Below are positions 27,301-42,300 of a stretch of 64,000 nt of DNA, in pieces. Below the pieces are notes generated by a model that was not told the DNA's origin, did no database searches, and saw only the letters and a list, made by a program, of their open reading frames with translations. The position numbers and the translations under genes were made by a program. The stretch comes from Sisyra terminalis (lineage: Eukaryota > Arthropoda > Insecta > Neuroptera > Sisyridae): contig OY292275.1 in NCBI GenBank assembly GCA_958496175.1, forward strand, positions 20,212,001 to 20,276,000, in the 5' to 3' direction. The first letter of the stretch is position 1, and every line of letters begins with the position of its first letter.

Positions 27301-30300
27301 TGACACATAAATGTAAACCTGCAATTTTTTTAATAATCCCTAAAATATCTCTACTTAGTCTTTGATTACTTAAAACATTTACTTCAAAGTTCAAAAAATA
27401 TTAGAGGCTAGCAAAAAGAACATTACCACAAAGTTTGTTGTGGATTCAAAGAAAATTGTTTACTTTACATAAATTAGAAGACATGAAACAATTTGTTAAG
27501 GCATTACTAAAGGAAGGTAAACGTTTTAAATATCTTTGTGAGCAGTTCCCTGGTTAGCCGAAGTTGAAAGAAGTTGTATTTGTTGGACCGGATATTCGGA
27601 AACCTTTGTGAAATAGCAGCTTAGTCTCAAAAATGATAGAAAAGGAAAATCAACTTACTTATATTTTCAGGTTGTTATAAGCGCCACTTTTGGAAACAAA
27701 AAGAGCCCTAACTACAAGTCTATTATATCCAAAATGATCGAAAACTTTAGGTAGTTAAGGTGTAACATGAGCCTAAAGGTTCATTTTCTCCACTAACCCA
27801 TTGAGTGCTTTCCATAAAATATTAGTGCTGTTAGCGAGGGGAGAGATTTCATAAAGCTATTAAAGAAACAGAAAAAAGATACCAGGGAAGACGAAAAACA
27901 AACATGATTTCCGATTATCACTGGATGTAAAGAGAGACGATGCATAATGAGCTTACAACAGAAAAAGCTCTAATAGTAGTTTAGGTAGAAAGCGCAAACG
28001 TCTCTTTGAAGACTTCTATCCTTAATAATTATGTTAAATGTCTACTTTTAATTGCTTTTAAGAATCCAAAATTGTTTTTTTTTAAATAAGAAGACAATTT
28101 AGGTTATTTAAGATCTTTTTGTTTTTTATTTAATATTTTTATTATTCAATTAGCTACGTTTCGTTACTAATCGTAACTTCCTCAGGCTTCTTGATTCACA
28201 AAAATAAAATATTTTTTTTTATATACGTTTGTAATTTAATTTTTACTATTTTAGTAATATACCAACTAAAGTGGTTTAAATTTTCACGACAAACAATTCA
28301 TAATAAAAGCACGATTATGAAATATCTACATAAAAATATAAAGAATATTAAAAAAAAAATATTCAAAAAAATATTTTTTTGAAAAAAAAAAAATTTTTGT
28401 GAATGAAGAAGCCTGAGGAAGTTACGATTAGTAACGAAGCGTAGCTAATTGAATAATAAAAATATTAAATAAAAAACAAAAGGATCTAAAATAATCTGAA
28501 TTGTCTTCTTATTTAAAAAATATAAAAGCTGAGATCTGAATTTTATCATCTATCCAAAATTGTGTTTACCAAATGAAAAAAAAAATAAAAATTGAGTTCT
28601 TTGCAACTTATTCCAAATATATTACCACATTTTGTGGGAAAACCTTACGTCATGGATGTAAAAAGATTTCATATCTGAAATTAGCGCACAAAAATACATT
28701 AAAATGACCTATTAAAGTCAGAATAATTTAAAAAAAAAACTTTGCAAGCTTTTAATTGCAAAATACTATACCTAAATTGTACAAAAATGAATACGTAGTA
28801 AAATAATATAGATTACTTAAGAGTTATAAATAATCGGTGCGATTTTTTTTTCGGTTTTCTGTTTAATGGTAGGTTTAGTTTCCCGCGTGGTTGAATTTAA
28901 TTTAATTTTACTAATTGATTTTCTTACTTTGGTAATAATACTTTCGAATTTGAATGAGTACAGTTTTAAGTTGTATATTTTTCATATTAATGTGGAAGGG
29001 AGTTTCCCTGCACGATATCCTCATGAATTTTGACCGTATTTATATTATTTCTGTGAATTTCTTCGACTACTTTACATAATTTGCAATTATGCATTCGTCT
29101 TAGCCAACAATACCAGGTTAATTGCTCCAAATTGGGGATCCATTACCTGTCTCTCCAGAGAATTCATTTTTTTGAAGGATATCGGTTTTTGCCAGTTTAC
29201 TCGATCGATCAAAAGCCATCTACCAGTCAATAAAACATTTGTATATTTTCCATGATTTTTGCTAAGCACTAACCCTCAATACTCCGGTGGCATCTCTTGT
29301 TCTTTTTATTTTTCTGAAACCAAGATGATTCTCATCCAGTACGACTTTCATGTTTCTTTTCGATCTTCTGTTTAGTATTTTAGTAAAAACTTGAACAGTG
29401 TGGGAAATACAACTGATAACTCTATAATTTCTGCACTTTTTGAGCTTGAGGTTTCTTTTTTAAAGCTTTCACTGTACCATCCAAAAAGTTTGAAATTGTG
29501 AAGTTAATGTCGTTGATTACTTTTGTTAGTAAATGTTATAGTAGGAATACGGAGCTCTTTGGAGCTTTAGGAGCTCCAAAAAACAATGATATTTATCAAT
29601 GTAATGCTGTGTAATGATATGTTTCATGTTGTTACGTGACGATGTTTATTAAATGACAATATCTGAAAACCGCATTAAGAAATTAATTTTCCAAAATGAC
29701 TATATGAGTGTCAGACCTCGCACAGCAAAATAACGTTTACTGAACGATTGCTTATATAACTTAACTTTTTATTATTTCCTGGCTATAAGAACATTTTCAA
29801 TATTTCAACAACTTAGTACGTCACTTAAGAGGTGGAAAAAGGGATCGACTGCATCATCCTCAACAAACAATTGCTTCCCTTGTTGTGTATTTACAGGAGA
29901 CGTCTGTATTTGTCATATATTATATAAAGAGAAATTATACATATTTTATTTAGTTATGACGGTATGACTGTCTGAACTTTGGGTACATTTCAACAAAGAG
30001 ACAAAAGATTTAGTCGTGATAGAGTTAATTGCTTTAAATGGCATAAAATATTGAATCAAAAATGCTCTTAGGTCGTATTATTTCTCAAACACTTAAAAGC
30101 AAAGTTTGTGTTGATAATATATGCAAACAAAAACGAAAATAGCGAGGTGCAAAGAAAAAAAATATTTTTTTTAGTATTTTCCAACTTAAAGTTGAAAATT
30201 TTAAAAGAAAATACCCGGAATCATATTACAGTTTCAGAAGCACATATTTCACTAACTTTTGGTTAAAATTATAGAGTTATTGTGGCAATGTTTTATTATA

Positions 30301-33300
30301 TTTCAAAATCTATTGACCGTTACTTCACACATTTATTAGCTCTATTTTTTCATATCAAGTTCCATACAACAATTTATAATACTTTATAGGTAACATCTTC
30401 ATCTGAAATTTCAATCAAGTAGTATCTTTCAATGATTTCCAAGTAAAATAGCTGTTTCATACAAAGAGACAAACAAATATAATAAAGTTGTTATTGGGAT
30501 TCCGGTTTTGCCCTTTAGCGACGGAATTCTCAAGAGACCAACTTCTTTGTATTTTTATGTAGACATTTTATAATCATGCTTTTATTATGAATTGTTTGTC
30601 GTGAAAATTTAAACCACTTTGGTTGGTATATTACTAAAATAGTAAAAATTAAATTACAAACGTATATAATTTTTCCAATTTTGTTTTATATTATTACTAC
30701 TAGAAACCTATAGCACTTCATGAGATTATAGGTTACTACCAATGAAAGATTTATTTTAATTGGACCAAAGTTAATCTGCAGATTATTTCCTGGTTTCAAA
30801 ATTCTAAATGTTCAAATATTTATCTTAATGAAGCAATTATTAATAAAGGTTACATATTAATTATTTTATAAGATGATAATGTAGTTTTTAAGTAAAATAT
30901 AAATTTATATTTCAAAGAAAATACAAGTAAAGGTAGTGAAAAGCGTAAAAGAAAAAACAAACGCACAAAGCATAGACGACGGGACGCCAATGCTAAGATG
31001 GATGTCGAAAATAAATAAAATTGAACAAACTAGCAATGTGTTACCTTATTATTGAATGAAACACAAAGCTAAAAATATAATTAACTTCTATCTTCCCTAT
31101 TTTCTGTGATGATTGAAAAACTAGCTAAAAGAATCAATATGTTTTGAAATTTTCCAACTGATAATACCAATTTCTTTAAAAGAACAAACTTTCATATGAA
31201 AAAAGATATCAACCGATTTTTTTACACAATAAATGTCTTTTTTATTTTCCTTAACGGAAATCGAAAACAGATAGTCGATGCTTGTGTTTGCCTAAAAGTA
31301 AATACTACGGAAATGTCATTGAACCGCCATCATCGTGGCGTAGAAAAAGTATTTTTTTCTTCAATTTCAGTTCATTTTCATTTTCTGAAGAGATGCTCAC
31401 TTTGATTTCACCTTCCCGTTCACGTATTTTCATCATTCTGCAAGGGCATCATTCCTTCAAAGAAATTTCCATCAAACTAAGGAAATTTAATTTTCTTTTT
31501 TAACTGTTATAACCGATGTAGCGTTTATTTAATTACGGGGAAGAAAAACATTTGCAAAACCTTTTTACAGTACCATAATTTGTTTGAAACCATTTACCTT
31601 AGCAGAATCGACGATAAAATCTGTTTGAATAGAACTCAAATACAAATAATTTAAATATATGAAAGAGAACCTTGTTGATATAATTTAAAAAACCCTATAC
31701 ATACGCATAACAAAGTGTGTATCTATCGTCGTTTAGGGTTCTTTGAAAAGAGAAATGAAATAAAAATATCCCATTAAAACTGATAAATTATCGCACACCT
31801 AACCAGTTAACTAGTTGACTCTCACTTGGATGAACTAAATATTTGTATTTACTTTTTTATTTATCGAAAAGCGTGAAGTTTGAGTAAGGTGGTTACTTAT
31901 AAAGGATTGGGGGTGATACGTTATAATATACCCTATAAAAGCGATGCCCGTTACCTCCATCGCTGCAAATCCATAATATCCTGGACTTGGGTGTTTTCCA
32001 CACACCTACATCATTAACGCAATACTTAATCTCTCGTTCAAACAGATTAAGCAGAATTAATGAGCCTTTAATGAGTGAATTTCGAAGAAAAATGAAAAAA
32101 TAACATCAGTTTGTGCAAAAAAAATATTTTCCGATAATTTATAAATGTTTAAACTGAATAAAATTGGTAGTATTTAATCCGTTTATTGTGAATGTTTTTC
32201 ATTGGTACTGTTATTTTTAATTCATTTTTCGTCTATTTATAACTGATTTTTCTTTTTACATAAATGTTGAGATAAATTTAATATTCATTAACTATTGATT
32301 CTGCTTTATAAACCTAATTAAAAGAGTATTTATAGGATTAATTAATACCCACAGGGTTGACAAAACATAAAACTTTGAATACAGAATCTTTAGCCTTTAA
32401 GCCGTTCGTAGATATTGTTGATAATATTTTTCTCTATAGAAATTAAAAATAATATTTCTTGATCAAAGAAAAAACGTGCGTATTTTCACCTAAGAATTGT
32501 GATAAATGTGTAGAATTTATCTAACTGATAAGTTTTTATCTATTAAATATCTTTTGTAAGAATATGGTCAATCTATCCATGAATGAAAATTTTAGCCCAA
32601 GTTAAATTATTATTACTAAAGTACCATTAAATATACGTCCATCAATTATTATTAGTATAATTTACATAAAGAGCTTTAAAGACTATTAGCATGTGAATTA
32701 GTCTCGTAACGATATTTAAAAGATGTGAAGGTATTAATAAAATCCTGAAAATTTCAGATTATTTTTGATGAAAGGAAATAGTACCTACGCAAAGAATAGA
32801 AAATGTATTTTTTTCTAACAATTGCTTAAATTAATAATCATTAAACTTTTTTGAGGTTGATAATACTTTTTTATAAAAAAGTAACAATATAAAGCTTTAT
32901 TAATTCTATTGAAACATTATATTTTTTTGGTATTTTTTTTACTTACGAAACAATTCCGTTACCAATCTATTTTTTTTTTATTTAATTTATACATACTACC
33001 TTTTAAATTCTTGATTTTTTACCATGGTTTGATAGGATACTACATATTAAAAAAAAATAAAAGAAAAATAACCACTTCCGCCCTTAATGTCAATCTCTTG
33101 CTATTGTTTAACTGGAAGATGTACTGAACATTGCACATAAATATACAGACAAGAAACAAAATAATTTAAATTAAATTAAACAAATGTTCATCTTGTATTA
33201 TTTTTCGTCTTTTTATAAATTTTTAAAGTAAAATAGGTATTTTAATAATCATAATATTGAAGTAATAAACGCCTAGTTAAAACAAGCCATACAAATAGAA

Positions 33301-36300
33301 TGCTTTAAGCGCAGCACTAATATCTGATAAGTTTGATAACAGCATTCACTCTATGTTCAATGCAAAAGACTATTAACCAATGGGATTGCAAAATTTATAG
33401 ATGTTCATTTGTTTTGATTATTGAAATTTTGAAAATTCAAGAAAACCACACCCACAATCACTGTCATTTACATATACGAATACTATGTACGCTGTTTTGT
33501 GAATGATATCAGTCGGGGTCTTTCGGTTCATGAATTAAAGGCAGCAAAAACTAAAAATTAAGTTTGTTTAATTGAGTTAACTATTTCATTAAAATTCAAG
33601 GTACATTAAATAATAAATTGAACATAATATTAATAAAATTAAGTGCAATAATATAATGTACATTGTAAAAAAAAATTAATACTGAGTTTTAAATTTGTCG
33701 AATAAAATACTTTCTTCAAAGAAATATTTTTAAAAATTGTAGCAAATACAGTATGATTGTTATTTACTTTGCATAGAAAAAAAACTTTTTAAAAAAGGCT
33801 TATTTATAATATTAAGTTTATTCTAAGATGATTTTTTTCTGTTTTTATCCCTTTTTTTCACAGAAAACTAATTGATATAGAGATCTAAAACTTCCAGGAT
33901 CTTATTATTATTTAATTAGTACCTACATATATCTTAAGTATCTCTAAAATATCTTTCCAGAGCTGATTCACCAGAGTTATATCCCTAGACTCTCTGTGGT
34001 ATAATATATATGACATACTTTTTTGACAACTGCTGTATTACTTGTTGCTTTCGATAAGGAGTTTTTCATAGTTAATATTGTTTTATAATTAAAACAATTA
34101 AAAAAATGTTGAAGTATTTTTTTGCTATGCTTCTTTCCTATGACATATTAATTCTCTGCAGATTATGCTTTAGATATTGAAAAATATACCTGCTTTGCAA
34201 ACAAAAAGTTTACTTAAGTTGTTCATAATAATGCTAATAATGCAATAAACTGCTGTAAATAATGCTGTAAACTGCTTTTTAGAATCAATATCCAGTGTTT
34301 TTACCTCACTTTTGTGTTTCTTGATTTCTTATTGAATAATTAGTTACATAGCATGTTTTCATGCATATTAGAAATTGGTCAAAACGATATTGTTTGAGAA
34401 CTAATTTTTTTATAGAAAAATTCAGTTCAATTATTTTATTATCTTATTACATCACGTTCTCTTATATTTTATAGAATATTGTCGTAGAAATGTTTATAGT
34501 AAAAGTACTGCGACAAGATAAAAATTTTCAAAGTAAATATGTATTCCTTAAGTTTCTGTTTCGGGTTTATAATAGAAAAAGTATTATTATTAATGGTTTG
34601 TTCTGGTTGTTGCATTATGATGTTTTTAAAAAATATTCGTAAATTTTTTTTTCATAATTTATTATTAAGGAACGTAAGAAAAGGGTTTGTTTCTTCAGTA
34701 TCAAACCGAAGTAAGTTTTTATAACTAAAGCCAAATCTCGATGTCTATCGTAGTTTTAGCCTAAACCAAAACTTCTTTTAAGACAATTCTTTTAAACCAA
34801 TTATTTTTTGAATTTTTTCGAATTAAAATAAGTTGTTTCAATAATGAGACAAGTCAATTTTAAAGACTATATATTGACTTGTTGAAATAAAAGCTACATG
34901 AAAGCTCACTAACATAGCTTAGGCTTCGGTCGTATTAGTCATAGTTTCAGAGAAACACTGATTTTGTGCCTAAACCGAAAGTATGGTCAAAATTGTTGGT
35001 TTAATCCAAGGTTTATAAATTACACAGGCTGCCCCATTTGAAAAAAAATATGACGTTATACGAAGAATTTTGAAATTTGAATCAATCTGAAGATATGTAC
35101 GAATTTCTTCCGGATACGTCACGTGGCGCATGAGGCCACCTGTGTATTTTATAAACCTTGGGTTTAATCGACCAAATAATACAAAATACGAATTAATCCA
35201 TCAGTACAAAAATTCTTAAATAAAACAGTCATACGAATTTATTCACCTGTTTAGTTGCTATATTTTAATATTAATAAAACACTTTTTCTATCCCAATTTA
35301 CTAACGTCTCTTGTCTTTTTCGTTCTGTGATTTTTTTACGAAAATAAGGTTAATTTCCAATCATTTTAATTTCTTCAATAAATGAACCTAAACAAAACGT
35401 AAACTTAATTTTCTCCCTCGTGTGTAAATCACATTTTTGAAATTTAAATTTAAAAAATAATAACATCGAAGCAATATCAAATCATTTTTAATATCAGTAT
35501 ACGCGAACAAAGTTCATTTTTTTTTACTTTCATCTTTTTATTACTACCCCGGAGCTTTTTATATAATTTAAAAGCTCATTGTTGAGCTTTGAATAAATTT
35601 AGAGAAATATAAAATCTCATCTAAAAAGATATTCTTAATGCCTACGGCGTTTGATAAAATTCAAATACTGTTATAATTAAAAGGATTTTGTCACATTTTA
35701 GCGTTTTACTTTTTAAACTTAAAAAACAGTTTTGATATAAATCATAAAAAATTTTACATAACTGTTACGAAGTATGCAAATTTTCAATTAGGCAGTAATG
35801 TTTAATATTCTTTATAAATTTTGAAAACTTTATAATTTATTACTCCTACATTTTTCAATTGATACAATATGAAATAAATAACTTCTCTTAATTTCAATTT
35901 ATTCTGTATTTGTTTTACTTACTTGTGTTGATTTATTTCGTTTTACACTTAAAAAAGTATTGAAATTTCAACAAAAAGTTGCAAATAAAAATAAAACCAA
36001 AAACAAACTGGTAATTGGTTTTTCCTTGTATAACGGATTCAATGAAAAATTCCACTATGTATATACTCCACTGTTTTGCTTAAAATTTACTTTTTAACAG
36101 TATCGTAATACGATTTTCAATGGATGGTTTCGAAAAATATATTGCAGCAAAATTTTTGAATTTAAATTTAAATCATAAAATATAATTTAAAGCCAAAGGG
36201 TTATGGCACACAGTTATATAACGGAACGGTTACCTAATGTCATTCTAAAGCTAAAATATCGTTATAAAATGAAATGCACTCGTCATATATGTTTTTCTTT

Positions 36301-39300
36301 AATGCCCTGTGGCTAATTGATGTCATCTCAATATTACTATGTTATGATTTTCATTCTAAGTACTTGTGGTAATATTTTGCGAGGCCACCCATCAAAAACG
36401 TATTCTTCTTTTAATAATTGTGCACTGCACATTGCACAACCAAAACTACTTTTTTTAATGTTTCCTTCACTTGATGAATACAATCCTATTAACTTTGGAC
36501 CGAGTATAACTAATTTGGCATCAAATTTGTTTGTTTCCTGTAGTTTTGAAGAAACAGAATGGTTAAAGTAATTCTTTATCTATACAACTGCCACAAATAG
36601 TTTATTTTTACATGCAATATTTATGTCCCAAAAATTAAAATCATTTTCAATTCTCAACTAATTTTCATATTTTTGCATAAAGGAATATGTTTAATCATTT
36701 TCATATATTGCAAGTTGATAAATCTGGAGAGAATCATGTACTACCTGAATAAGGTCTGTTGAACTGTCTTTTGTAGACTCGTTCTAAACCATCCCTCAAC
36801 AAAGACCAGTAATAATCCGCAAGCATGGCTTCTTTCCAATAGGCCGGATATCTTTGTTTCATTAACTTTTCCGTTACGATATTAAAAATAGATCCTATGA
36901 TACAGTGATATATATATTAACTAGAATATTTTTGAATATTTTTAAACATCGTTTCAACTGATCATAGTTTAAGTTGTAATGCATCAGTAATTCGCATTAT
37001 TAAAGTTATTTTTAATTATTTTTAGGATAATAAACTGTTTATTTGAGTTTCCTGTCACAATCTCCTAAATGAGAAATCTTTGAAAGGCTCGTCTACCAGG
37101 CAAGTTCACTCCCGATATATATGAGAAAGAGACACACTGAGAATCAAAGCAAGTGTCCTTTGTAACTGTTGCGTAAGATGCAAAGGATGCAAAACTAATG
37201 CATGCGCAATAATACCGTATACTAACGGATTTTTAATTAAATTGGTAAATTTACGATAGTTTTTTTGATAAATTATCTCATCAGGATACATCCTGTTTTC
37301 GTTCACGATTATGATTCTATTCTATGTGTAAATATTTTAGGGAAGAATAGTTTATATATATAATCACTGTCTCTTGTATTGATAAAGAGATTTATTTTAT
37401 TAATGGTAGTATGTATTTGTACTTAATACTTACCCGTAGGCAAGGGGAGGTTAAATATACGTTCAAATGGTATCTTTCTCCGTTGTCACCCACTGAAAGC
37501 TCTACAATTTTGAGGAAAGAAATCTCGATGGAAGTGAAGAAAATGGAATTTATGAGACATGTTGATACATCCAAGTTGATATTTTTTTTCTGTTTTGTTT
37601 TTATTGATTGAATGTATCATCTCTTTCGTCTCTAGAAATCCATAAATGACCTCCTTATAGGCCTCCTAAAATTATCTTTCTTTCTCTTGGAAAATTTAAG
37701 ATTTTCCTAGATTTACAAATTCAGTATTTTTTGCGATATCTCGAATTTGTGACCTTACAAAGACTATCTTTAACTTTAGCTTTTCTAAATCCATAGAGTT
37801 TATTCTTTAAGTACTTGAAAGCTAGACCTTCTTGAATCAAAGCTTTTACATAAATATTAGCTTAACGAAGTTCAACGATATTTGACTTCTAGAACTCCTA
37901 AAAATAGGAAAAATGTAAAAATATTAACAGGGAGAATACAAAATTTAATGAGCCAATAGTAAAGAATTTGTTAATACAACAAATGAGTAAGGAACCAACA
38001 AATTAAGGTGAGGAAACTAATGGTATTTCTTATATTCGGTATTTCTTGCATCTAAAATTTTTAACTTAATAAAACCGATATGCTACTGTATCTTAAAAAC
38101 AAAAGTTTAAAAAATAATTTTAAAGATCTTTTTCACAAGTAAATTTTCGCATATTTTGTGCTTACAAAATATGTAATAATACATAAAACTTAGCTATTTT
38201 AAGACCGAAATATTTTTACTGATGTGCAGGATTATCTATAAAAATATATTTTGATCAAAAAGCAAATCAAATAGCAATTATGTAGATAGATTTCTCGATC
38301 TTTCTATTTTAGTGTCAAAAATCAACGAACTTTAACGGATATTAACTTTTCTTTAAGCCATAAAAATTGAATTACTCTAGTGAAGCTTAAGTAGGTACGT
38401 CAAAATTATATTTTCATGTGAATAAAAATCATATTTAACTTTCAATAGTGTCGGATATTCATACGATTTACACATATTAAAGAATACTTAGGTATTCCAT
38501 GTGCTAGGATGGAGCTTTTAATATTATTTAGATTATATTTTCAGTGAGCCTTCACTTCTGGGATAATTCTCACTTATTCCTTCTTTGCGAAACTTTTTTT
38601 ATTAAATTTTATGTCAACTCCAGGATTTCTAAAATAGAAAACGAGAACTTTTAATTACTTTAAGCGTGCTATGTTCATTAGACTTTTATAAAAAAATATT
38701 TTTAATTACCTTTTAATTTTTTTTAATTATTTTATTACTGCCTATGAAAATGCTACGAAGATAACTATGTAATCATCTTTAATTAAACTCCTCAATGTGT
38801 TTAATTTTTAAATTGAAGGAATAAAAAAATAAAATTCTTAATTAAAATAAAGTATTTTAACAAGTAGAAGAAAAGCAGAAAAATTAAAATTCATGGCTTA
38901 CGTGAAAGCAATTTCACATCTAAGGTATATGTTGAGCTTTTTATCATTATTTATGTTTGTCTTTTTTTGTGTCTTGCTGGATATAAGTTGGATATAAGTG
39001 AATATTTCAATTCTTCGTTCTAAAGCATAGCCAAAGCTATCCGTCCGTTCGATTAGTAATAGAGGAATGAGAAATTTTACGACGCACATATTGGATTTGA
39101 ATTTTATAGCTTTTTGTCAATAGAAATTGAGAGATCAGAGGTGGTTGTGATGGAATAAACGTGTTAGATAGATTTGTGGTACAACTCGTAGATGGCAGAC
39201 GTTATTAAAGCTTTTATATTGACTTTCTTATTTGAAAGTTATTCGAAGAAAAAAAATATTATTATAATTTAGTTACAAAGAAAAATATTACTTCAATTTA

Positions 39301-42300
39301 ATTATAACGTTTTAATTTTAAAATTTGAATAATTCTTTATAAGACCTATGATTAATTTATAATTATAAATATAATTAATATACAAAGAGGTGCTACTAAT
39401 GCATTAGCGGGTTGGATACAGGTACAAAATTCAATATTTTGTCTTCAAAATTTTATTGTCAAAATTAGCTACTTATTAAAAAATTATACTTTAGAAAAAG
39501 AAAAAGTGTAGCTGTGAAAGCTCATTAGTATGTTACTTGTATTTTAACTCAGTCATATTAGAAGAATATTTGAGGCTCAGGTCATTTAGAGTGCCAAAAA
39601 GTAATATTCACTCAAGGTTTATAAAATACACAGGTGGCCTCATGGTGACTACGTAACGTATCCAGAAGAAATTCGTACATATCTTCAGACTGATTCAATT
39701 TCAAAATTCTTCGTATGACGTCATTTTTTTTTCTAATAGAGCGACCTGTGTAATTTACAAACCTTGATATTCACTACAGTAATAACCAGGTATTGATACA
39801 AATTAATCAATTAAAAGTTGAAAAATGATAAAAGCTTCCACCATTTGATGAATAATATTACGGCTTATGGTTCTAATTATAAAACTATATGACTGTTTTG
39901 TACTATCGACATATTGCGTACGTAATAGCTAGTAATTCTACATTGCATAATGTATATAGTTTATTTGTATCTATCGTAAATGGATTGTTAAATTGGCTAT
40001 CTTACAAAACCGTTAGTTGATTTACGAAACATTTTCTTTATGTAAGACAGCTAAACAATATTTAGAGGTTTTTTATAGTTACTGAATTTTATCGCATAAA
40101 TGTATAAAAGTTTTACCATTACAGAAATCCATCTTCACTTCGAATTGTAATTAATTTTTATTAATTTCGTGGGTTTATAACTCTTTAATAATAGTGCGCA
40201 CTTAAATTAAGCCTCAAAATATTTATTTTAGTTCCTTGTGCACTTCCAAACAGGGTATCCCTTACCTTTCTTCCTTCCTCCTTCCCTTTTTTGGGGCACC
40301 TTTACCCCCTGTTTCTCCTTTTTAGTACTTAATTTATTTAAAAGCTCGTTAATTCTCGGACCAACATCTAATTCCATTTATCACACCAACAATTAGCATT
40401 TAATAATTCGTTTCTTTCTAATAGCTCTCTAACATATATTGATAATCCTGATTTTTTTTTTGAATACGAAGCGAAATCTCATATTTTTCATTTCTTTTGC
40501 TTCTTGTATTATAAACGTTGAAATTGTGGCGTCGGAGATATTAGAAATTCCCATAACAATTAAATATTCATTTAATCTTTTTACCCCCAAACATTATCAA
40601 CTAACAATGCATTAAAGAAAGACTTTATTTGACAAAACGAATCATTGCTTCTAGATGATTAATATTCTAAATGTAGAGTATAAATTTATGTATTGTTAAT
40701 AATGTGCATTAGTCTTATTATTTTTTGAGTTGATAAGTATAGATCTTTTTGCATTAAATATTACTTTGTTACTATGTTTAGGTTCCTCAATTTTTAAAAT
40801 CTAAAAATACATATTTAAATATATCCTTTATACTCATATATTTTTAATATGATTTTTATTTTTTAAAGGTTTTTTTTAAACATTATGTGAAATCAATTGT
40901 GTCCTTGTTTGCAAATGTTATTCTTTAAAAAGAAATCAATAAAATTAATTGCCATAATACTATTATATTTCTTACCATAAAATCTTGACATGATGAAGTG
41001 GCAAAGTAATATACAAAAGTATTATCTTAGGCTATAAGTTTAATGCTTGAACATCTTATATTTTAAGATTGTGAGACGATTTTGTTGGTTCGGAGAAATA
41101 GTCTCTCTCACTCCATCGGCATCTATTCCATGCATATTACCATTTGCATTGTATTTGAGCTACTTAGTTAACAGATCTTGCTTAGTCATTTTTCTCCGCC
41201 AAAATTGCATTTTGTTGTAGTTAAAGCAGCTGATCTCTGTCCGTAATACTTTTCGTTAGAATGGAGCCTAACGGGTTCTACACTAGTTGTGACATAAGAG
41301 ATTGTAGTGCAGGTGCACTTTTCTTTGAAATACCTGCTGCTTTTCTGATTTGATTCTCGTCTTAATACTTTTTTTTTATTCACAACTATTACAATCTTCT
41401 AAGGATCTTTAACCCTATTAAAACAAGAACCCGCGAAGGCTAGACCTTTGTTATTTCATAAAGGCTGAAAGTTTTTTTGCATGTGTCCCCCCAACACAGG
41501 TACATAATAAAACCAACTTTTTTCGTTGGAGTTCAATGCGTCTGACAAGAAGGAAAAACTATCAAAACTGTTCGATTACTGAGATAACATCTATTGATAG
41601 TTACCCAAGTAACATATTATATGAAATTCAGCTTTTATAAAATAACGAAGTTTTGGCCCTCGTGAGTTCTTCGCCTATAAGCATTAATCATTAAATTTTG
41701 AGTTAATTTTCATCATTTTTTGTTGTGCTTCCATCTCCAATCCATTTTGATTCGATTCTAATTTTTTAAATGATTTAATATATTACATATCAATTTAAAT
41801 CGTTTTGAAATTCAGGGTTATTTAGTGATAATAATATTAGTATTAATAGTTAAATTGCAAGACTTGAAAAAAAGTATACTTTTGAAAATTGAAAGCCGAT
41901 AAACTTTTAATATTGGTGGCTTGTAATAAACTTTATTTTGTCTACAACTTTTTATGTTTATCTAATATTGTGTTCATATATAATAAATTAATGAATTGTA
42001 CAGTATATTTCTCTTTCCTCAACAGAAATTCAAAATAAAAGACATTTTAATTCAAATGGATTTAGACTTTAACATGTAAACAAATATTTTTCAATTTTAA
42101 TTTTCTTAATTGAATAAGGATGTTAAGTGAATTCTTTTTTGTTAGCTACACGCATATAATTTTGTATTTTGTTGTTTTTCAGGAAGGACACAACATTTTC
42201 AGTAAATTATCAAGTCACGAATACAAACAAGTGCTAAGTCTTGTTAAGCATTGTATACTGGCGACAGATCTCGCATTATTTTTCCCATGTAAAGCTCGAT

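Larger units (their letters stand above)
21678..42182 (+). other. PDE intron, 20.5 kb, repeat-rich
   Basis: This intron splits the catalytic domain between ILQQ and EGHNIF with no residues missing relative to PDE10. It holds a simple AT region, the 490 bp palindrome, LINE relics near 23.9 and 29.2 kb, a partial SINE, foldback and transposon-derived fragments, and the twin 154 bp elements at 35.0 and 39.6 kb. No nested gene was recognised; remaining stretches are plain AT-rich DNA. Confidence 0.8.

Noticed and set aside
37083..37235. GC-richer block with GCATGCGCAATAAT
   Set aside because: Looks like a repeat by composition, but no second copy or inverted ends were found in the window.
40258..40316. 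Short GC-richer block with CAGGGTATCCC and CCCCCTG
   Set aside because: Possible mini inverted repeat, but the ends match poorly and no flanking duplication is visible.
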